A stretch of 10,777 bases of DNA, taken from assembly GCA_041569895.1 (NCBI GenBank), contig JBFFXF010000259.1:1-10777 (forward strand). Reading direction: 5' to 3'. The first letter of the stretch is position 1; every line of letters begins with the position of its first letter. The notes beneath the pieces are model-generated. The model searched no databases. It had not been told where the DNA came from and saw only the letters and a program-made list of their open reading frames with translations. This DNA is from JBFFXF01 sp041569895. Lineage in GTDB: Bacteria; Planctomycetota; UBA8108; JACQVS01. The translations under genes and the position numbers were made by a program. Shown here in pieces: positions 7,332 through 10,777 of this stretch.

Positions 7332-8793
7332 CCGTAAGACGACGAGCATCCGGTTTCTTCTCTCGGTCCTGGCGGTGACGCTGGCCCCGATGCTCGCGTT
7401 CGCAGGGGAGCAGGCGACCGAGCCGGCGGATGCGCCGGTGACCGCGCCGAAGAAGGCCGACCTGTCGCCCGAGTCGATCTGGAAGGACTTCGTCATCCAC
7501 GTCGTCGAGAAGGGACGCGCCGACCTGCTGGCGGTCGACCACGCCGGACACGAGGCCCCGGGGGAGAAGACCGAGGAGACCGGGGCGGACGAGGAGCACG
7601 CGGCGGAGTCCGAGGAGGACCACGATCACGCGCTCGAGCACGGCAAGGACCCGATCTTTCCGATCGTGCTGCGCATGTCGCGGGAGCTCGCCGTTCTGCG
7701 CTCGCTCTTCCCCGACGCGGACCCGCTGTCGATCGAGACCGCGGATCCCGCGAAGGACGAGGAGCGTGACCGCAGGGTGACGGGACTGCTCGAGCGGCTC
7801 TCGGCCGACGAGGATCCGTACGTGCGCGCGTACGCGGAGCTCTTCCGCGCGCGGCAGGCGCTGGAGTCCGGACGGCCCCGCGAGGCGGTGTCGATCCTCG
7901 ACGAGCTCGGCAAGTCGCGCCACTTCCTCGGCCGCAAGGAGGCGCACCGCACGGCGGCGAGAGCCTATCGCGAGATCGGCGACGATGCGCTCGCGGTGCT
8001 CGAGCTGCGGCTCTTCCTGATCAACACGGCGGAGGAGGACTTCGTGGACCACCGCTGGGCCTCGGCGCAGTTGAAGGAGATCCGCGAGTCCGGCAAGGAG
8101 GGACCGCTCAAGGAGTCGGCCGAGCAGGCGAAGTCGGCGTCGATCCTGATCTCCGCTCGTTCCGCCGGCGCGCAGACGCAGGACGAGCAGAAGCGGATCG
8201 AGGCGATCCTCGAGCGCGCCATCAAGCTGCTCGGTGAGCCGTCCGCGAAGGGCGACTGCTGCGAGAGCGCCTCGGCCGGCAAGGCCTGCGACAGCTCCTG
8301 CCAGGAGCGCCAGGGGCAGGTCGCGCTGGGAGAGCAGAAGCGCGTCGAGAAGATCCTCGACGGCGTCATCAAGATCCTCGAGGGGAGCTGCTCGGCCTGC
8401 AACGGCGCGGCGACCACGCAGTGCAGCTCGTGCGGCAAGCCGGGCGCGTGCACCAAGTGTGGGTCCTGCGCGTCGTGCGGCGCGGGAAGCGGCGAGGGCG
8501 AGGGCCTCGCGCGTGGATCGCAGCGCCGCGACGGCCGCAACGGCAACGGCGACCCCCGCGGCGACCGGGCCAACGAGCCGGCGCAGGACACGAAGCTCCG
8601 CAAGGGCGAGCAGGACCGACCGGATCTGCGCGACCCGAACTACGACAGCGACGAGCTCTGGGGAAAGATCAACGATCGCGAGGTGGCGCGCTCGCTGCGC
8701 GAGGTCTGGGGGAAGATCCCCGTGTCGTACCGCCGCATCGTGGCGCAGTACTACCTCGACATCACGGAGCTGACGCCCGAGGACGCCAAGTAG
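7324..8793 (+). CDS. Secreted helical protein with duplicated Cys-rich modules
   Basis: A 489-residue protein with no name that I can assign. It begins with a clear signal peptide: basic residues, a hydrophobic core at about 10-25, and AFA before residue 28 as a likely cleavage site. A region rich in Glu, Asp and His (about 70-108, including H100-D-H102 and H106) could bind metal. Residues about 155-270 look like TPR-type paired helices. A duplicated module follows: helix EQKRIEAILERAIKLLGE (from 288) plus Cys 312, 313, 322 and 326, then helix EQKRVEKILDGVIKILEG (from 337) plus four CxxC pairs (356/359, 367/370, 376/379, 382/385). After a Gly/Arg/Asp-rich linker, the C-terminus contains two WGKI motifs (W446, W462) and ends in an aromatic helix. 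A comparable Trp-Gly segment closes other planctomycete proteins from such clusters as I recall them. The start ATG overlaps the previous gene by 8 bp (ATGAGTGA). I chose it because the signal peptide begins here; an upstream extension from 7159 would bury it. It is the last gene of the cluster. Confidence 0.82.
   Translation: MSDRKTTSIRFLLSVLAVTLAPMLAFAGEQATEPADAPVTAPKKADLSPESIWKDFVIHVVEKGRADLLAVDHAGHEAPGEKTEETGADEEHAAESEEDHDHALEHGKDPIFPIVLRMSRELAVLRSLFPDADPLSIETADPAKDEERDRRVTGLLERLSADEDPYVRAYAELFRARQALESGRPREAVSILDELGKSRHFLGRKEAHRTAARAYREIGDDALAVLELRLFLINTAEEDFVDHRWASAQLKEIRESGKEGPLKESAEQAKSASILISARSAGAQTQDEQKRIEAILERAIKLLGEPSAKGDCCESASAGKACDSSCQERQGQVALGEQKRVEKILDGVIKILEGSCSACNGAATTQCSSCGKPGACTKCGSCASCGAGSGEGEGLARGSQRRDGRNGNGDPRGDRANEPAQDTKLRKGEQDRPDLRDPNYDSDELWGKINDREVARSLREVWGKIPVSYRRIVAQYYLDITELTPEDAK
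8185..8481 (+). repeat. Diverged internal duplication: helix plus Cys cluster
   Basis: The protein segment starting at E288 (EQKRIEAIL...IKLLGE) is repeated at E337 (EQKRVEKIL...IKILEG), an offset of 49 residues (147 bp). Each copy is followed by a Cys-rich segment: four Cys in the first and eight Cys in four CxxC pairs in the second. The DNA copies have diverged, so the duplication is not recent. Confidence 0.8.
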
Positions 8794-8859
8794 ATTCGTC
8801 CGGAGGCCGTTCCGCCGTCGCGTCGAAGCCGCGCGCCCGTCGCCGGTGTTCCGCCGCCG

Positions 8860-8868
8860 TGATATAAT
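8860..8868 (+). promoter_or_regulatory. Extended -10 promoter upstream of the ptsN-like gene
   Basis: TGATATAAT is a perfect extended -10 (TGn plus consensus TATAAT) in an otherwise GC-rich gap. No convincing -35 lies 16-18 bp upstream, which fits the extended -10 class of housekeeping sigma-70 promoters. The predicted transcript start is near 8875, giving a 5' leader of about 27 nt. This would start transcription of the ptsN-like gene and holA separately from the upstream cluster. The rest of the 8794-8901 gap shows no hairpin followed by a T-run, so I see no intrinsic terminator for the upstream cluster. Confidence 0.7.
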
Positions 8869-8887
8869 CTGACCTTTCTCCTGGTCC

Positions 8888-8892
8888 GAGGA
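8888..8892 (+). promoter_or_regulatory. Ribosome binding site GAGGA for the ptsN-like gene
   Basis: GAGGA lies 9 bp before the GTG at 8902. It decides in favour of this GTG start, since the first ATG in frame is internal. Confidence 0.75.
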
Positions 8893-8901
8893 ATCACGGC
8901 G

Positions 8902-9429
8902 GTGGCAATCAACTTCCGACGCATCCTGAGCGCCGAGTCGATGCGCTTCGAGCTCAACACGCTCGCTGTGACGCCTCCCGCGTCGGAGGACGAGGAGCCG
9001 CTCGATCCCGACGACGATCGTAACCTCGATCGCGTGCGCGAGGAGGTGCTCGACGAGCTCTGCGAGCTCTTCGACGCGAGCGGCGCCGTCGCGAACCGCA
9101 CCCGACTCTTCACCGATCTCAACAACCGCGAGAAGCGGACGGGCACCGCGATGGGCGAGCGCATCGCCATCCCGCACGTCCGCACCATGCAGGCGAAGCG
9201 CTTCGTGATGGCGTTCGGGCGCTCGCTCGAGGGTCTGCCGTTCCGCGCGCCGGACGGCGCGACCGTGCAGCTCTTCTTCGCCATGGTGGCCCCGCCGTAC
9301 GAGGACCGCACGTACCTGCGCGTCTACCGGGCGCTGGCGAGCTCGCTGCTGCACGAGGAGCACCGGCAGGCGTTCCTCGAGGCCACCGACCCGAACGACG
9401 TCTGGCGCATCCTCGAGGTGTTCAAGTGA
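8902..9429 (+). CDS. ptsN: PTS EIIA (fructose/nitrogen type) domain protein, PtsN-like
   Basis: A 175-residue cytoplasmic protein of the PTS EIIA type 2 fold, which accepts phosphate from HPr-type proteins and in the nitrogen PTS acts as a regulator rather than a sugar carrier. The phosphorylation motif is GERIAIPHVRT, with the presumed phosphohistidine at H92. The preceding NNREKRTGTAMGE segment and the later LEGLPFRAPDGATVQLFFAM segment fit the family. The C-terminal helix region (ASSLLHEEHRQAFLEATDP) is complete. It is somewhat longer than a typical EIIA domain of about 150 residues because of an acidic, Pro-containing insert (about residues 24-42) between the first strand and the first long helix. 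No EIIB or EIIC domain is fused or adjacent, which favours a regulatory role. It starts at GTG, with GAGGA 9 bp upstream and an extended -10 promoter before it. It overlaps holA by 4 bp (GTGA). The family call is firm; the symbol is by domain type only. Confidence 0.87.
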   Translation: MAINFRRILSAESMRFELNTLAVTPPASEDEEPLDPDDDRNLDRVREEVLDELCELFDASGAVANRTRLFTDLNNREKRTGTAMGERIAIPHVRTMQAKRFVMAFGRSLEGLPFRAPDGATVQLFFAMVAPPYEDRTYLRVYRALASSLLHEEHRQAFLEATDPNDVWRILEVFK

Positions 9430-10547
9430 GCGCGAGAGGGTCGCGCAAGCGCGCGCCGGCGAAGCCCGGCGAGCTGACGTTCACCACGCTGATCGAGCGA
9501 CGCGAGTGGAAGCCGCTCCCGGCCGTCGTGCTCCTCGCCGGCGAGTCCCGGTTCCTGCGCAAGCACGTCGAGCGGCGCTTCATCGACGAGCTCTTCGGCG
9601 GCCAGCCGACGCCCGCGCTCGAGCGCTTCGACGCGGCGCAGGACTCCGAGAACCTGCTCGCCCGGGTGCTCGACGAGCTCCGCACCGTCTCGATCCTCTC
9701 GGAGGAGCGGCTGGTCATCGTCGACGGCGCGGATCAGTTCCTCTCGGAGCACCGCGACGACCTGCTCGAGTGGGTCGAGCGGGGCTTCTCGGGCGGCCAC
9801 CTGATCCTCCACCTCGATCGGCCGGCCGACGCGCGCACGAAATTCGTCAAGGCGGTCGCCGAGCACGGCTGGGTGGTCGCGTGCCGCCAGCCGTTCGACC
9901 GGCCGCCGCCCTGGCAGACCGACGCGCCACCGTGGGACAACGATCTGACGCGGTGGATCGTCGCCTGGGCGATGCACCGAGGCCTCGAGATCGACTTCCA
10001 GACGGCGTACGCGCTCCAGGAGCGCGCCGGCACCGATCTCGGCGTGCTCGACGAGTGTCTCGAGAAGATCCGCACCTACATCGGCGGCAAGACGACACGG
10101 GTCGATCTCCGCGCCGTCACCGCGGTCGCGGGCGATACGCGCGAGGACAGCATCTTCGACCTCGTCGACGCCTTCATCGCGGGCGACCGGCCGCGCGCGA
10201 TCGACATGGCCGAGAAGCTCTTTCGCGCCGGCTACCATCCGCCGCGCGGCGGCAATCCCGTCTTCGACGCCGGCTCGATCACCATCATGTTCACCGGCGC
10301 CCTCGTCTCACGCCTCCGCGGCCTGAGGCGGGCGCACGCCATGCGCGCGGCCGGCATGGGACCCGACCGCTGGATCGAGGCGCGCCTGACGACGAAGCCG
10401 TTCACCGACCGCTTCCGCCGCGACCTCGGCGCAATGTCGCCCGGCCGCATCGCGCACGCCTTCGAATCACTGTTGCAACTCGATCGCTCGGTCAAGAGCG
10501 GGGGGAATCCGCGTCTGGGTTTGACGGTTTTTCTGGCGGGGGGATGA
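9426..10547 (+). CDS. holA: DNA polymerase III subunit delta
   Basis: A 373-residue protein of the HolA family, the clamp-loader subunit that opens the beta sliding clamp during replication. The N-terminal domain has the family pattern: AVVLLAGESRFLRKHVERRF in place of a functional P-loop (delta does not hydrolyse ATP), and RLVIVDGADQFL corresponding to the Walker-B-like strand. The middle region matches the delta lid and collar, including the tryptophan helix near LTRWIVAWAMHRGLEI, then AGTDLGVLDECLEKIRTYIGG, and the conserved DSIFDLVDAFIAGDRPRAI segment. The C-terminal helical collar domain is present up to the stop. An N-terminal basic extension of about 25 residues is poorly conserved-looking. 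The start is GTG at 9426, overlapping the ptsN-like stop as GTGA, with GAGGTG ending 5 bp upstream, so translation is probably coupled. Placement next to an EIIA regulator is unusual. Similarity is moderate, but the overall pattern is clear. Confidence 0.85.
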   Translation: MSARGSRKRAPAKPGELTFTTLIERREWKPLPAVVLLAGESRFLRKHVERRFIDELFGGQPTPALERFDAAQDSENLLARVLDELRTVSILSEERLVIVDGADQFLSEHRDDLLEWVERGFSGGHLILHLDRPADARTKFVKAVAEHGWVVACRQPFDRPPPWQTDAPPWDNDLTRWIVAWAMHRGLEIDFQTAYALQERAGTDLGVLDECLEKIRTYIGGKTTRVDLRAVTAVAGDTREDSIFDLVDAFIAGDRPRAIDMAEKLFRAGYHPPRGGNPVFDAGSITIMFTGALVSRLRGLRRAHAMRAAGMGPDRWIEARLTTKPFTDRFRRDLGAMSPGRIAHAFESLLQLDRSVKSGGNPRLGLTVFLAGG

Positions 10548-10553
10548 GATGCT

Positions 10554-10601
10554 CGGACCCGGACCCGATCCCGTGCCCGTGCCCGTGCCCGTGCCCGAAA
10601 G
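10554..10601. repeat. Hexanucleotide array (CGGACC / CGTGCC)
   Basis: Eight 6-bp units in phase: CGGACC x2, CGATCC, CGTGCC x4, then CGAAAG as a decayed unit merging into the core. The complementary strand reads GGCACG, close to the ACGGGT array at the left end of the window. Confidence 0.92.
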
Positions 10602-10655
10602 CTGTGGAAGTCCAACAGCCAGCCCCGTCGGGGCCGGAACAATCGGCGTGCGAGA
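10596..10655. repeat. Core of composite repeat with GC palindrome
   Basis: About 55 bp of non-hexameric sequence sits between two different hexamer arrays. It contains a perfect palindrome GCCCCGTCGGGGC (10622-10634) and, just before it, an imperfect inverted repeat (CTGTGGA and TCCAACAG, 10602-10618). Together these could fold as two small hairpins. The layout resembles a REP-like or other short interspersed element. Whether it recurs in the genome cannot be told from one copy. Confidence 0.55.
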
Positions 10656-10767
10656 CCGAGTCCGAGACAGATGTCCGAGACAGAGGACCGATTCCGATGT
10701 CCGATTCCGATGTCCGATTCCGATTCCGACTCCGACACCGACACCGACACCGACACCGACCCGACAG
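10656..10767. repeat. Degenerate CCGANN hexamer array
   Basis: Period-6 units starting with CCGA (CCGAGT, CCGAGA, CCGATT, CCGACT, CCGACA), including four CCGACA in a row near the 3' end. The array is interrupted by 7-bp units (CCGATGT), and the 13-mer CCGATTCCGATGT occurs twice in tandem. The slips out of the 6-bp phase mean that no one reading frame is kept along the array. Confidence 0.9.
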
Positions 10768-10777
10768 TTGCAAAAAC

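Larger units (their letters stand above)
10548..10777. other. Non-coding region after holA made mostly of repeats
   Basis: I see no credible gene in this stretch. Open frames exist on both strands, but they are translations of hexamer repeats (Arg-Ala, Gly-His or Ser-Glu/Ser-Val dipeptide runs) without coding character. No intrinsic terminator is visible: the GC palindrome at 10622-10634 is not followed by a T-run. The three parts (left array, palindromic core, right array) are listed separately. Confidence 0.8.

Noticed and set aside
8794..8859. Terminator or small gene in the gap after the Cys-rich gene
   Set aside because: There is no stable hairpin with a T-run and no open frame with a ribosome site. 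Only the extended -10 and Shine-Dalgarno downstream are supported.
7129..9363. 744-codon open frame on the minus strand
   Set aside because: It is antisense to three good genes, including the EIIA gene with its active-site motif. Its composition is Arg/Ala/Leu-rich with no domain that I recognise, typical of a GC-driven shadow.
10622..10634. Intrinsic terminator for holA
   Set aside because: The palindrome GCCCCGTCGGGGC is about 75 bp beyond the stop, its loop would be only 1-3 bases, and no T-run follows on either strand.
10232..10756. Minus-strand open frame with Ser-Val/Ser-Glu and Arg-Ala runs
   Set aside because: It is a translation of the hexamer arrays and the palindromic core and then runs antisense into holA, with no coding signature.
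10554..10767. Possible CRISPR array
   Set aside because: Units are 6-7 bp with no spacers of constant length and no repeats of 23-47 bp.

Overview
The window reads as high-GC bacterial chromosome. Nearly all coding is on the + strand, in two blocks separated by a 108-bp gap. The combination of a vWA/amidotransferase-like membrane protein, a DUF4175-like protein, long Gln-rich coiled-coil envelope proteins and intergenic arrays of degenerate hexanucleotides most resembles Planctomycetota. That assignment is an inference from gene style, because no rRNA or other phylogenetic marker lies in the window.

Region 1 (1-42) is a tandem hexanucleotide array (ACGGGW) cut by the window edge. Region 2 (77-8793) is one tightly packed, probably translationally coupled, four-gene cluster. 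It encodes (i) a vWA membrane protein with an amidotransferase-like fold, (ii) a DUF4175-like membrane protein carrying 27 perfect copies of the hexapeptide QGSQAQ, (iii) a secreted coiled-coil protein with two Gln-Ser tracts and an acidic tail, and (iv) a secreted helical protein with a duplicated Cys-rich module. In related bacteria such genes often follow a MoxR AAA+ ATPase and a DUF58 protein, which would lie upstream of this window. All four products carry export or membrane signals, so the likely site of action is the cell envelope or periplasm. Their role is unknown; a multi-protein envelope complex is the most economical reading.

Region 3 (8794-8901) holds a perfect extended -10 element (TGATATAAT) and a good Shine-Dalgarno site. 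Region 4 (8902-10547) is a two-gene unit: a nitrogen-type PTS EIIA domain protein (PtsN-like), overlapping by 4 bp the gene for DNA polymerase III delta (holA). Region 5 (10548-10777) has no credible gene. It is a composite repeat: a CGTGCC hexamer array, a core of about 55 bp containing a perfect GC palindrome, then a CCGANN-type array.

The most unusual content is the low-complexity architecture of the envelope cluster (QGSQAQ x27, QS tracts, duplicated Cys module) and the palindrome-centred hexamer element at the right end. The left array and the CGTGCC array on the right are nearly the same hexamer on opposite strands.
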